From Xylogone sp. PMI_703 (Eukaryota > Ascomycota > Leotiomycetes), in the NCBI GenBank assembly GCA_021399445.1, contig JAJTUQ010000010.1, positions 434,001 to 498,000 of the forward strand: DNA of 64,000 nt, in the 5' to 3' direction. Of this stretch, positions 1-10,788 are shown one piece after another. Below the pieces are notes generated by a model that was not told where the DNA came from, ran no database searches, and was given only the letters and a program-made list of their open reading frames with translations. The position numbers and the translations under genes are program-made. The stretch's first letter is position 1. Every line of letters starts with the position of its first letter.

Positions 1-1154
1 AAACTCATCTCACTATCTAGAGAGAAATTTCCTACCCTGCCAGATGGAGAATGTCGATTGCGGCTTCCTTGCTCCGAGACGGCATTTCGTGAGGATCGTG
101 AAGAGGGAGCTACTTTCCTGGAATCATTCTCGGGTGATCTCCTTAATCGCGAGGTCGTTGGTTTATGCAGTCCCATTGCCCTTAAGATAATCATGGCATC
201 AGCTCTCAGCCGAGTCGCACAATATGTCTTGCATGATGAACGATATACCGAGCAAGGGGCCCCATGGTTCTCAACAAGTCCATACGCTGCCATTACTTCA
301 AATTTGCTCCAGCTGGAGTTGCACTTTTGTATGAATGAACCATTAGTAGAAGCGCTGGAACGTACTTGCTTCACTGATGGTAATATAGACCAGCATATTG
401 CTGGGCCTCGTATTTATGCCCAAGCTCTTTTCCATCTGTCTCATTGTCTTTTACACCATCCATTTTTGCTTCACCAACGCCTACAAAAGCTTCAACAACG
501 AGCTCCTATGAGCTTTCTGACTACAGCATGGGAAACCTGCAGGAACCATGCGAAGAGCTTGACAGAACTGAAAAATCTGAAAGACCACAACGTTCTGATC
601 GTGTCAGCTCTTTATGGATATTGTATCATGGTTGCTGGGACTATTCATGCCCTTGCTATGCATGACGACAGCCACACCATCCGAGAAGATGCTAGTGAGC
701 TCTATGGTAGTAGTTTAAAATTCTTACATGAGTTCTCGCGTCATTGGAAACATGCTGGTTTAATGGTATACCATCCATTTAGGCTATCATAGCCCACTTA
801 GGTTGCGATGCAGACCGACTAACAATACCTCCATAGGCTATGCGGTTGGAGCGCTTCCAAAAACAAAATGTCTCACGCATTCCCCTACATGACCCCAAGT
901 CTGGTCTCGACGAACAGTCTCTTTCCGATTCGAAGACGCTATGGAAAAGTGTCGACTACTCTCTGTCATCAGCATCCACCCCTCCAGCGAGCCCAGGCTC
1001 TCTTTCTGATAAGTTGACTACAATCCCAACTTTTTCACTATCGCAAGGGGATTTTGACTTTTCAAATTTTTCGATAGCAAGTCCAGACAATTTCTTAGAT
1101 TTCCCAATGCTGGATGAGACCCTCAGCCTAGTTATTGGCGATGAGGCGTGCTGA
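1..1154 (+). CDS. Fungal transcription factor, C-terminal part (5' end cut by window)
   Basis: The frame is open from base 1 and runs to 765. An intron at 766-836 (GTATAC...ATAG, phase 0) follows, then the last exon 837-1154. About 360 residues are visible. The LPDGECRLRLPC stretch near the start, followed by a long helical region, is typical of the middle and C-terminal part of Zn2Cys6 regulators (fungal_trans domain). The DNA-binding cluster must lie upstream of the window. The last exon is Ser/Pro/Asp-rich and low in complexity, as activation tails often are. The gene is convergent with the CoA ligase at 1443 and so may be the local regulator of the acyl-CoA carboxylase group; that link is inference from position only. 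Family assignment is fairly sure; the target genes are unknown. Confidence 0.75.
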
Positions 1155-1442
1155 TTACGACAGAGATGCATCATTAGTGAAAAGTGAAGCCAAGGTTAAT
1201 TGATCTAGGCATCTAACTCCCCATGGTTCTCATCCATGTACTTCAACAATCAGTTATGTGGACGATGCCTCTTTTCATGGCAAATCGTAAACTATAGGGT
1301 GACTGAAATAGTGGTTACAAAAAAAGGCAAGGTGGGTTGCGCTTTGTAAGATAGTCAAAGTTAAAAATGAAATGCACATTGGAAGATGATGTCTCTACTA
1401 TTGCCGGGCTATGATTGAGAGGTCTGGGATTATTCACAGCCA

Positions 1443-3488
1443 TCACAGCTTGTTTGTACGTGCTGCGTCTCTATTATCAAGGAATTTGTTTCCTACCTCT
1501 CTTAATATATCTTTTCTGATTTTTCCACTTGCTGTGGTAGGGAATTCAGCAAGGTATTCACCTGATCCAACCCAAATGAGAGTTCTTGGCTCCTTATGGT
1601 GCCCTAGTTGATCTCGTACCCACGCCCTCAGCTCCGCCGGGGATACTTTCCTATTTCCAGGGCGTAACTGAAGGAACGCTGCAACAGATTCTCCGTATTT
1701 CTCATCTTTCAATCCGACTATACTGACTTGGTTGATAGCAGGATGCGATATTAATCGTTCCTCGATTTCGAGCGGGTGGATGTTTTCGCCACCTATATTA
1801 GCCCGGGACATTAGCTCCCTACTAGTTTACTGGATATGTGATTCTCACCCCTGATTATAAGGTCTTTGATTCTCCCAGTAATGGTACAATACCCATGCTC
1901 GTCAATACAAGCTTCGTCACCAGTATGCATCCACACAACCCCGTTTTCATCATAAATCATGGCTTCAGCTGTTTTCTCCGGATTTTTATAATAACCTTGT
2001 TGTAGCAAGTAACCAGAGATGCATAGCTCCCCCCGTTCACCTCTTGGAAGTACACGATTTCTATTATCTACCACTTTAGCAGATGTGTGCGGAAGTACTC
2101 GACCCACAGTTTCCAGCTTTTGCTGAATCGTGTCGGAAGACTCTGTCATGAAGCTGACGGGAGACGTTTCTGTCATACCTGTAGCGTTGGTTAGACAATT
2201 GCTAAGCCTAAGCGGCCACCAGGATCACGTAGCGCAATGCTGAGGTGGTTATGATATAGATATAATGACTGCACTATCCCTTACCATAGGCAACTGCAAT
2301 ATCTTGATAACCTAGTTTAGCCCTCACTTCTGTAAGTAAGGCTGGAGGAACTTTGGAACCTCCAACAATTCCTGTTCTCAGTGTGTTTATGCGAAGTCCT
2401 GTCTGCTGCAAGTATTCTAGTACAGCACTGAACATTGTTGGCACACCGTGCATCACTGTGCACTTTTCTCTGATCACGGCATGAACAATCGCAGCTGGAT
2501 CAAAATCTTGACTTCCAAACACAACAGGCACACCATGTGTAAATGCTGCCATAAAGCCGATAACTATGCCGAAACAATGAAAAAGAGGAGGTGGACTACA
2601 TACAATATCCTCTGGCGTCAGCCCTAAACGATCACCTGTAAGCCGCCCATTGTTTATAATATTGCTGAATGGTTGCTGTTAGTATATCTGAAACTCCAAT
2701 ATATAGTTTTAAGTTTTAAAAACTATCTTGCTTACAAATGACTTAGCATAGCTGCTTTTGGAGTCCCGGTTGTGCCACTGGTGAACTGGAAATTAACCGT
2801 ATCTTTGCAATCTACTTTGCTCTCTGCTTGGACAAGTATGAAATCTGATAATGAACTCCCAGCTGTAATGATATCCTCCCAAGTGTTCACAAGTTTAGGT
2901 ACCGTACCAGTCCAGCGGGTCAACACTACTTTTCTCAAGGTAGGTAGTTTTTGTCTGTGTAACTGCTCAATGAGTGGAATCGTTGATCGCCGGTAAACTG
3001 TGTCCGCGAGAAAAAGAACATCGGTGTCTGTAATGCCTGGTTAGCCGGAATGACTAGAGCTGTGATATATTACAACATAAAACACCTGAGAAACACATGA
3101 TAGACCTACCAGAACTTCTGAGAGCAGCCTCACATTCCTGAGCCGTGTACGACTTGTTAAGGATGACAAGTATGGCCCCAATACGGCCGACAGCGAGAAG
3201 TAGCTCAACATATCTTTCATCGTCGCCAGAGAATACTGCAACTCTATCACCCTTGGATATGCCCATAGCGAGTAGACCCTTTGCCAATTCCCTACTCCTT
3301 TCACTTAAATCGCGGAAGCTGAGACAAGCATGGCTCCAATCTACAATGAGAGCTGTTTTGGGCCCATACTTAGCAGAAAGCTGATCTGTTAGCTGACCTA
3401 ATGTCAGTTGCCTCAATCGGGGCCATGTACTACCATTCACAATTGATAAAGGGGGCGACTCCGTTCTTTTAAACTTCGGGAAATCCAT
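1443..3488 (-). CDS. AMP-forming acyl-CoA synthetase (CoA ligase) with putative PTS1
   Basis: Five exons on the minus strand: 3488-3110, 3027-2736, 2664-2285, 2178-1849 and 1792-1443. They join in frame to 576 residues, a normal length for the ANL superfamily. The enzyme activates a carboxylic acid to its acyl-CoA via an acyl-adenylate. Visible motifs are the P-loop SGTTGTPKAAM, the YGMTETSP adenine-binding motif, TGDEACID, GRIKDLIIRGGENI, and the C-terminal lysine motif TASGKIRKD. The protein ends in NKL, a PTS1-like tripeptide suggesting peroxisomal import. An upstream in-frame ATG at 3497 would add three residues. The closest types are medium-chain or aryl-acid CoA ligases; the substrate cannot be read from sequence. 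The gene precedes the carboxylase beta subunit on the same strand, so its product could feed the carboxylase. Confidence 0.9.
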
Positions 3489-4024
3489 ATCCTGCATGAT
3501 TAAGATCCGAAAGAGATTTTGAAGCACAAATTAATAAAATGACACCGCTAAGTGATTACAGATCTTTTGAGAGTTTTAAAGAGCAAAAATGATAGCATGA
3601 ATCCATTCTAATCTATGTCAGGGGCCCGCGGCTCATACGCCGTTCACACCGCGCCACGGATCCAGCGCCGCCCAGCCCTCGTACCATTTAGTGACTCGGA
3701 GCTCTATGTTCATTGCTCATTATGCAAGTGTGACGTGTTACACAAGTATGTCAGTAACTATCATGAAAAATAAAATAGATAACTTCGTCAAATACGTGTA
3801 ATCTTCAAGCGTAAAGTTGATGTTTTCCATAGAGGTGGAAAAGAAATGGAAAAGACTGAGAACTACGTAAATAGAAGAGTGTAATGTAAACCGTGTCCTT
3901 CTTGGGGGCTACAAAGTGTAAATAGCCCCTTTGCTATTACTTGTATTTAATACTAAGTGCCATTCTTATTTCTACATTTATTTATTTCCAAATGCTAGAG
4001 CTAGAGAAAAGAGTCGACAGTGAA
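3489..4024. promoter_or_regulatory. Ligase promoter / beta-subunit 3' intergenic region
   Basis: About 540 bp with no supported gene. It holds the promoter of the CoA ligase (reading left) and the 3' flank of the carboxyltransferase gene. A GC-rich patch at about 3621-3680 stands out from AT-rich flanks and contains CACGGATCC at 3655-3663. The string CCGTGTCCT occurs at 3891-3899 and recurs exactly in the carboxylase divergent promoter at 6111. No TATA box is obvious. Confidence 0.4.
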
Positions 4025-5937
4025 CTAGGTGAATCTCGGCTGAATTTTCCCAGATGCTCGATCCGCCAAACGATCCTTCATCAGAATATCATAAACATGC
4101 GCTACCCAAGTACAGCAGACAGCCCTGGTGTTCTTTGGATCAATAATTTCTTCCACTCCGAAAGCATTAGCGGTCCGTACTGGATTCATCAATCGCAAAT
4201 ACTGCTGTTCCAGTTCCTTATATCGTTTGCCTTTTTGGCCTACCTTCTCCGCTTCCAGGAGTTCATGGCGATGTCCGACTTCAATGCCCCCATCCAGGGG
4301 TAAGGAGCCCCATTGCCCAGATGGCCAGGCAACTTGCATTGCGGGATCACGGGATCCCAGAACGACTGCTCCAGCTACGCCAAAGACACGACGTGTAATG
4401 ACACTGAATATAGGCATAGTTGTCGAAAAGTATGCCTTGGCAAGTTCAATCCCCCATCGCATCGTTGCGGAACGTTCTGCAATGGTTCCGATAGCGTAAC
4501 CGGCTAATTTCGGTGTCAGTCAATGAGGTCAAATAAAATCTCAGATAATACGTACGGACGTCAACAAATTGGATAACTGGAAGGTTCATCACATCACAGA
4601 GTTTCAAGAGGCGAGTCAGTTTCTGGCTACCTCCAGCGTCAAGGGCGCCTCCGTTCACTTCAGGATTGAAAGAGATCACTCCAACCGGCCGTCCTCCGAG
4701 ACGGGCTAGGCCTCCTACTGTGGTCTTTCCCCATAAGGCACCTATTTCAAACCAGGATCCTTGGTCGGCAACAACTGTAATGATAGTGCGTGGATTATAC
4801 ATTCGTGTTTGTCGGCGAGGGATGATGCTGCGTAATCCCACCTCTTCACGCGTAACAGGGTCATCACAAATGATGACAGGAGGTGCATCACTTCCTGAGT
4901 TCGGCAAGTAGCTTAAGACAGTTCGTATTTGTTCGTAGCATTCTGCTTCGTTGGCAGCTAGATTGTCGATGGTACCATTAGTACAGTGAACAAGTGGTCC
5001 CCCAAGGTCTTTGACATCGAGTCCTTCTTCAAACGTTGCGCCTTCAACTACCTTTGGTCCAGCATTGAAGAGGGAGCCTATATCTGCAGCTATGACTGAG
5101 AAATGGCAAGAAACCAGCCTTGCGGCACCTAGACCAATCTAAGTTGAAGTCGTCAGCAGACTGGTCTTTAAAGATAAAAAAAGCCCATTGTGGCGGTTGT
5201 CTTACTGCCGGCCCTACTACTGCTCCCAGGTTCGGGATCCCCATATTCAACTGCTTGGTGACCAACTGAAAATGTGAAACGTTGGGAATGTAGCTCCAGC
5301 CTTGTTTTTGAACCGTGGTAACACTTCCTCCTCCCGAACTGCCATCCACCAGCTTAACCACTGGCAGTTTCAAAGCAACTGCCAGCTTTTCTAGATAGAT
5401 AGTCTTCTCAATTGTGGCACCGTCTGCATGGCCTCCGCGAATACTGAAGTCATCAATCGTCAATAAAACCCGTCGGCCACGTAAAGTTCCAGCCCCTTGG
5501 ACGTTGTTGCTGGGAACAAAGCTCTCTGGCTCATCGCTCAGGGGTCCGGTTTGCTTCCAGGTCACTGTCCCTGTGATTGATCCAATTTCTTGAAACGAGC
5601 CTGCATCGAGTAGCTGGGTAATTCGCTCACGTACCCATAGCTTTCCTGCTTGCTTCTGCCGAATATATCCTCGATGACTGGGGCTAGGATTTGCTGCAAT
5701 GCTCCTCAACGTTGCTATTTGCGAAAGCACGTCGGAATAATCTGCAGGCAGCGCTGATGAGGGTTTGCGTTTCTGTTTCCCATTAGCCTTGGATGGTGCC
5801 TCGGTATTGGCTGGACGAAAATGGGATGAGAGTTGGCTGAGGCGCTCTGTTGCTGTTGATGAGGGAGTCTCCTTTCCTGCAGGAGAGCGTCTATCGTCTG
5901 AACCATCCGCCATTCTGGAAGGGAGAGAGGATTGCAC
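4025..5937 (-). CDS. Acyl-CoA carboxylase carboxyltransferase (beta) subunit
   Basis: Three exons, 5937-5206, 5138-4556 and 4503-4025, join in frame to 597 residues; a start at 5913 would give 589. The product is a crotonase-fold carboxyltransferase that moves CO2 from biotin to an acyl-CoA. It has the N-terminal half with RERITQLLDAGSF and FSIRGGHADGATIEK, the DGSSGGGS acyl-CoA oxyanion region, and the C-terminal half with PEVNGGALD, QFVDVPGYAIGT and GVAGAVVLGSRD. The size resembles methylcrotonyl- or propionyl-CoA carboxylase beta chains. The first ~65 residues are Ser/Lys/Pro-rich and do not look like a mitochondrial presequence; the C-terminus (PRFT) is not a PTS1. It is divergent from the biotin-carrying alpha subunit at 6336, so the two very likely form one holoenzyme. 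The acyl substrate is unknown. Confidence 0.9.
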
Positions 5938-6335
5938 GCTTAGTAATCACGTTGTTCACTATACGATAAGGTAACTCGTCCTGCCTTTTCACGAGAAGAG
6001 GGTCTCACGGGTTTGATTCCGCGTTTGATAAAGCAATAGGTAGTTTGTGTCAAGCTAACCACAGTGGTGATAGAGGCCTAGAATCACGTACACGGATGCC
6101 GGCCCGTGGGCCGTGTCCTGACAAGGCAAACGGAACCCACGGATTGTGAGTGTGAATATGACCGTGGATAGCCTGTATGGCAGGATTATGGCTTGTGTAT
6201 AGGAAGTCCAATGCCACAGTTTCTCAAAATGTTTGCTTCAAGAGACAAATTTCGTATATTTCTAGTTGGAAATTTATCAATTTCTTATGATATTCCTTCA
6301 CTGCCCCTTCCCATGTCTCATAGCTGTTGATTGAA
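5938..6335. promoter_or_regulatory. Bidirectional promoter of the carboxylase subunits
   Basis: About 400 bp separate the beta (left) and alpha (right) starts, so both are probably driven from here. A GC-rich palindromic block lies at 6090-6116: ACACGG and CCGTGT form an inverted repeat around the inner palindrome GGCCC-GT-GGGCC (6101-6112). CGG half-sites in inverted orientation are typical Zn2Cys6 targets. A related block lies upstream of the reductase gene at 10648-10682. Regulatory function is inferred. Confidence 0.5.
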
Positions 6336-8524
6336 ATGGCTCGCACGCAACAGTCGATAAAGCGGCTTCTAGTCATCAACCGGTGAGGACATTCCCCTAG
6401 ATCTACCATGAGTCGCCATTCATAATACTTACACTGCATTTTCATATTCCAGAGGCGAAATTGCAGTCCGCATTTTTTGTGCCGCTCGAGAACTTCCCAT
6501 TCCTATCGAAACTATCGCCTTATACACATCAGATGACCACTCACACTGTGAGCTGGGTCATCCTCATCACGCTATCCTGATTCCCTCAGCAGCAGCTTAT
6601 ACTGATATTGGATATTTGGTGCAACTGGCACGAGATAATAGAGTGGATGCGGTACATCCTGGGTATGGCTTCCTTAGTGAAAACACAGAATTCACCCGTC
6701 GCATGTGGGATGAAGCAGGCATCACCGTGATCGGACCAGGCTGGGAGACTCTGGCACAGACAGGCGATAAGCTACAAGCCAAACAGCTGGCGGAGAGATG
6801 TGGAGTTCCTGTGCTAGCGGCAATGAAGCAACCCTCGGCTGACCTGGAAGAGATCATGAAGTTTGTGGCCCCAGTGGGTTATCCCGTTATGATTAAGGCC
6901 GTTGATGGTGGAGGTGGGAGAGGGATTCGTCTGGTACATGCACCAGAAGAACTTCCAGATGCCGTCAACCGTGCCATTGGAGAGTCCCCATCGCGCTTAG
7001 TATTTGTCGAGAAGGCTGCTGTAGGAGGCTTTCATCATGTTGAAGTCCAGGTGATTGGCGATGGAACTGGGGAAGTTCGCCATCTCTGGGAGAGAGATTG
7101 TAGTATCCAGCGACGATTTCAGAAAGTTGTAGAATTCGCACCAAGCGTGAGAGGAAATCGTGATCTTATTCATAAAGTAATTGATGCAGCGCTTGTTATG
7201 GCGAGAACAGTAAGTTGTGAAGCTTTTCCAGTCTTTAATCTGAAGCAACAAAAAGACCACCAGGGACTCATGATACATTCAGATTCAATATCGATCTCTA
7301 GGCACTTTTGAATTTCTTGTCAGCTATAGACAATCAGAGTTTTACTTTCTCGAAATCAATCCACGCCTACAAGTTGAGCACACCATAACGGAGAGCATCG
7401 CCGGTATGGACATGGTACAGACTCAGCTGTTGCTTGCTGAGGGGTATTCGTTCGAGGAGTTGGGGCTACATGAATTTCCACCTTCAGTGCCTCCTCCTGG
7501 TCAATTTTCGATTCAATTACGTTTATGTGCTGAGGATCCCGGTGCACAGTTCGCGCTCAGCACTGGAAAAGTTACAGAGCTTGTCATCCCTGGCGGGCAT
7601 GGTGTGCGAATAGACAGTCATGTCTCACCACACACGGTCGTGGGTACGGAGTTTGATAATTTGCTGGCGAAGATTATCGTGACTGCTCGGACGTGGGAAG
7701 CTGCAGTACACAAGGCACGACGAGTTCTTGCTGATTCGAAGATTGTCGGTGTGAAATCCAATCTCGACCTTCTAAGGGGGATCATCACCGAGAAGATACT
7801 TCTTACCGGAGACGCTGATACACAGTGGTTGCAGACCAACCTTGATCATATTCTCAAAACTGGGAAAGACGTCTCAGCTGCTCTATACACCCAAAACTCT
7901 GAAGTGATATTCCAGCCAGAACTAGCTTCTTCCTCAGTTCCAGCCGTATCTAATTTGCTTTTCCGCAAAGGTGACACATGGTCCATCTTGTTAGATCCAA
8001 TCGAACAAGTTAGAGAGAGTACAATAACTCATAACGGAAAAGACTCCGTGGACGGGTTGATTCATCATCGCCTCCAGCTTTCGAAAATCTTACGCAATGA
8101 GTTTCCTATCTTTATGTCAGCTGAAATAGGATATATTACACCATCTTCTCCTATCCCAGTGCCATATCGGCTTTGTCTACAGTCCACAGCTGCTACACCA
8201 GCATCAATCACTTCCTCTCGCCGTAGGGGCGATCCTGCAGACCCTTGCCATGTCGTCCTTCCACTGACAGGAAAGCTGACAGAAATGTTAGTATACGAAG
8301 GAGATGAGATTCAGAACAACCAAGTAGTGGCATTCGTCAAGCAGATGAAGATGGAGCTGGAAGTAAGAGCCCCAAGATCTGGGAAAGTCAAGTGGGCATT
8401 TGAGATAGATGAGGAAAGCCAAGATGGAGAAGACGTGGAAGAGGGGATGCTATTGGTGGAATTTGAGGATGACACCCACTCATTGGCTTGTTCAAAACCT
8501 GTACATACTAAAGGGAAACTATAA
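6336..8524 (+). CDS. Acyl-CoA carboxylase alpha subunit (biotin carboxylase plus biotin carrier domain)
   Basis: Three exons, 6336-6382, 6453-7209 and 7283-8524, give 681 residues. The first exon is only 47 bp and ends inside the start-proximal motif LLVINRGEIAVRI. The biotin carboxylase part shows HPGYGFLSEN, the ATP-grasp glycine loop GGGGRGIRLV, HVEVQVIGDG, ERDCSIQRRFQKVVE, and EINPRLQVEH. The C-terminal biotin carrier domain has QMKME with the biotinylated lysine at residue 624 (canonical AMKM, with Gln for Ala). The enzyme carboxylates biotin with ATP and bicarbonate for the partner beta subunit at 4025. The N-terminus begins almost directly with the catalytic domain, so no mitochondrial presequence is visible. 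The C-terminus is GKL, a weak PTS1-like tripeptide. Length fits methylcrotonyl-CoA carboxylase alpha; geranyl- or other acyl-CoA carboxylases are alternatives. Confidence 0.92.
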
Positions 8525-8975
8525 GAATAATTATTAGGGCTGCCTTTCTCAGGAAGGTTACGTTATTTGCGCCCATGATGTGATATTACCCTGTCTTTAA
8601 TAGACCATAAGGCACAGAAACATATAATTACCGCCCAACAACCCCGAGATAGACCACTTAAGTCGATTTCTGCCCATAAAAACCTTTCTTCATCAAACTT
8701 ACAAGCAGAGCCAGCTTCACACATTATGAACTTTTATCACACGGACGGCACGGATAGATCTTGCCGGGAGTTAACCCACATCGGCAAAACAGTACTTCGC
8801 GGGCCTGCTCCTCCGGCATATAATTCTCAAAGCTCATATGATCTAATACGGGGCCTCCAAAAGCCTTCCAGCGGTAGAGCTTGGAGAAGCTACAAAGTCT
8901 TCAGTCCCAAGCACACTTTAATCGAAAAACGAAGCTACCTAAAACAGACCAAATAGCATAACTAAGCCTAGAATA
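8525..8975. promoter_or_regulatory. Intergenic region upstream of the hydroxy-acid oxidase
   Basis: About 450 bp. A 76-codon open frame at 8726-8956 has no recognisable features and most likely lies in promoter or 5' leader sequence. Several CGG triplets cluster at 8743-8820, including CACGGAT at 8749-8755, also found upstream of the CoA ligase and carboxylase genes. Confidence 0.4.
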
Positions 8976-10313
8976 ATGGATCCCAGCAGTGCCAAACGAA
9001 AATCTAACCAAGTCGGCATCACATACGATGTTCCTGATCCTAATTCACATGTTTCTTATCAAGGCCAGATATACGCTTCTTTGCGGAGACCATTATTTTC
9101 AGCAAAGCCAGCTGAGTGGGAGGCATTAGCACGGGCGAAAGTACCAGCAGCAAATTTTGGGTACGTCTATGGAAGTGCCGGCACAGGTAGCACAAACGTC
9201 GCCAATCTTACAGCATTTGGAAAATATCGCTTTAAACCACGCATGCTGGTCAATGTCACTAGACGTGACACGAGCATTGAATTGTTTGGAACTCGATACA
9301 GCAGTCCATTGTTAGTTGCTCCTGTTGGCGTTCAAGCTATAATGCATCGTGATGGAGAGGAGGCGACTGCCAGAGCGTGCCGGGAAGTGGGAGTTCCGAT
9401 GATCTTGTCAACTTCGGCGAGCAGATCTATTGAACAAGTTGCCGCTGCAAACGGGGATGGTGATCGTTGGTACCAGCTTTACTGGCCACGGCCTCAATTA
9501 GAGGAGATTACGGTCAGTTTACTCAATCGAGCAAAACAAAACGGGTACAAAGTGCTTGTGGTTACTTTGGACAGCTTCTACTTAGGCTGGAGGCCACATG
9601 ATCTTGACAGGTCGTACCTGCCTTTCTTCTGGGGTGTGGGGTGTCAGGTTGGGCATTCAGATCCAGTATTCCAACGAATGTTCAATGAAAAGAACGCCGA
9701 AAAGAGCTCCATTGAGAAATTAAAGGGCATTTGGAATTTAATAAAGCAACAGAATAATTTCAGCGGGGCTGCAAAAATAGTAACGAATTCAAAGTTGCTG
9801 GATAAATCAAGGGCGTGGTTGGATGTGATCAACTCCGCAACGTACCGTGAATGGCATCATCTCGAAACTTTGAAAAAGCTGTGGGATGGACCTATCGTCC
9901 TCAAAGGAATTCAAACAGTAGAAGATGCTCACAAAGCCATCGAGTACGGCATGGATGGAATTGTCGTATCTAATCATGGAGGGCGTCAACTTGATGGTGC
10001 TATGTCTTCACTAGATGCTCTTGCTGCAATCACCGCAGACGAGAAGGTGATAAATTCGAATCTCACTATCCTCTTTGACAGTGGTATCAGGACCGGAAGT
10101 GATGTGCTCAAGGCAATCTGTCTCGGTGCCAATGCAGTTTTGATTGGTCGACCATATGTCTATGGCTTAGCCATCAAGGGGCAAGCTGGGGTAGAGCACG
10201 TATTGAGATGTCTTCTCGCAGACACGGACAACTCATTAGCAAATCTTGGAAAACGCAACCTCAAGGAACTGTGCCGACACGATCTACAGATACTGCCAGA
10301 ATCGAAACTGTAG
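8976..10313 (+). CDS. FMN-dependent 2-hydroxy-acid oxidase (lactate monooxygenase-like), peroxisomal
   Basis: An intronless gene of 445 residues. The enzyme oxidises a 2-hydroxy acid to the 2-oxo acid with FMN, giving H2O2, or, in lactate 2-monooxygenases, decarboxylating the product. The alpha/beta-barrel family signatures are present in order: FGYVYGSAGTGST, PLLVAPVGVQ, STSASRSIEQVA, YQLYWPRP, LGWRPHDLD (characteristic of the lactate 2-monooxygenase-like branch), VLKGIQ with the FMN lysine, the active-site His/Arg in SNHGGRQLDG, FDSGIRTGSD, and LIGRPYVYGLA. The protein ends in ESKL, so SKL is a canonical PTS1 and a peroxisomal location is likely. It follows the carboxylase alpha gene on the same strand. 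The substrate could be lactate, glycolate or a larger aryl or alkyl hydroxy acid. Confidence 0.94.
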   Translation: MDPSSAKRKSNQVGITYDVPDPNSHVSYQGQIYASLRRPLFSAKPAEWEALARAKVPAANFGYVYGSAGTGSTNVANLTAFGKYRFKPRMLVNVTRRDTSIELFGTRYSSPLLVAPVGVQAIMHRDGEEATARACREVGVPMILSTSASRSIEQVAAANGDGDRWYQLYWPRPQLEEITVSLLNRAKQNGYKVLVVTLDSFYLGWRPHDLDRSYLPFFWGVGCQVGHSDPVFQRMFNEKNAEKSSIEKLKGIWNLIKQQNNFSGAAKIVTNSKLLDKSRAWLDVINSATYREWHHLETLKKLWDGPIVLKGIQTVEDAHKAIEYGMDGIVVSNHGGRQLDGAMSSLDALAAITADEKVINSNLTILFDSGIRTGSDVLKAICLGANAVLIGRPYVYGLAIKGQAGVEHVLRCLLADTDNSLANLGKRNLKELCRHDLQILPESKL

Positions 10314-10788
10314 AAGAATCAAAGGGAATGGGGACAGTTCTGTATACTCAATAATATAGGGTCAATTTATATTCTCTATCAAACTAAAATTTATTAAATA
10401 TTAACGTAGAATTTAGTAAACAAAGCATTTAGTTTTAATTACAAGAAGGAAAGCGGGACCACGGTCTGTATCTCCAAGTCTCTAGCCATGGGGCATAGTG
10501 AAATTCGTCAAATCTAGAAAGCGAGTAAAATATGCATAAGCACATATGCCAAACAAATACTATTAATCGTGTTACGTTTCCTACAGTTAGACTAAGTAGA
10601 ATAGATAGCTATCATGAAGACGCACAAAGTCTTGCAATTGAGAACGTCGGATCCGGCCCGAGAGACCGTGTCTTGATAGGCAGATCCGAGAGTGTGGATG
10701 TAATGTACTCCCTGCAATCAACTACATGCATATATATTAAAATGTACTAGACACACCTGGACGGACTACAGAATATTGAAATCCCAAA
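10314..10788. promoter_or_regulatory. Promoter region of the SDR reductase
   Basis: A GC-rich block at 10648-10682 (CGGATCCGGCCCG ... CCGTGTCTTGATAGGCA) stands in AT-rich sequence and resembles the block in the carboxylase divergent promoter at 6093-6128. A TATA-like TATATATT near 10731 lies about 55 bp before the ATG. No gene is supported here. Confidence 0.45.

Noticed and set aside
8726..8956. 76-codon frame upstream of the hydroxy-acid oxidase
   Set aside because: No motif, short distance to the main ATG; more likely promoter or leader.
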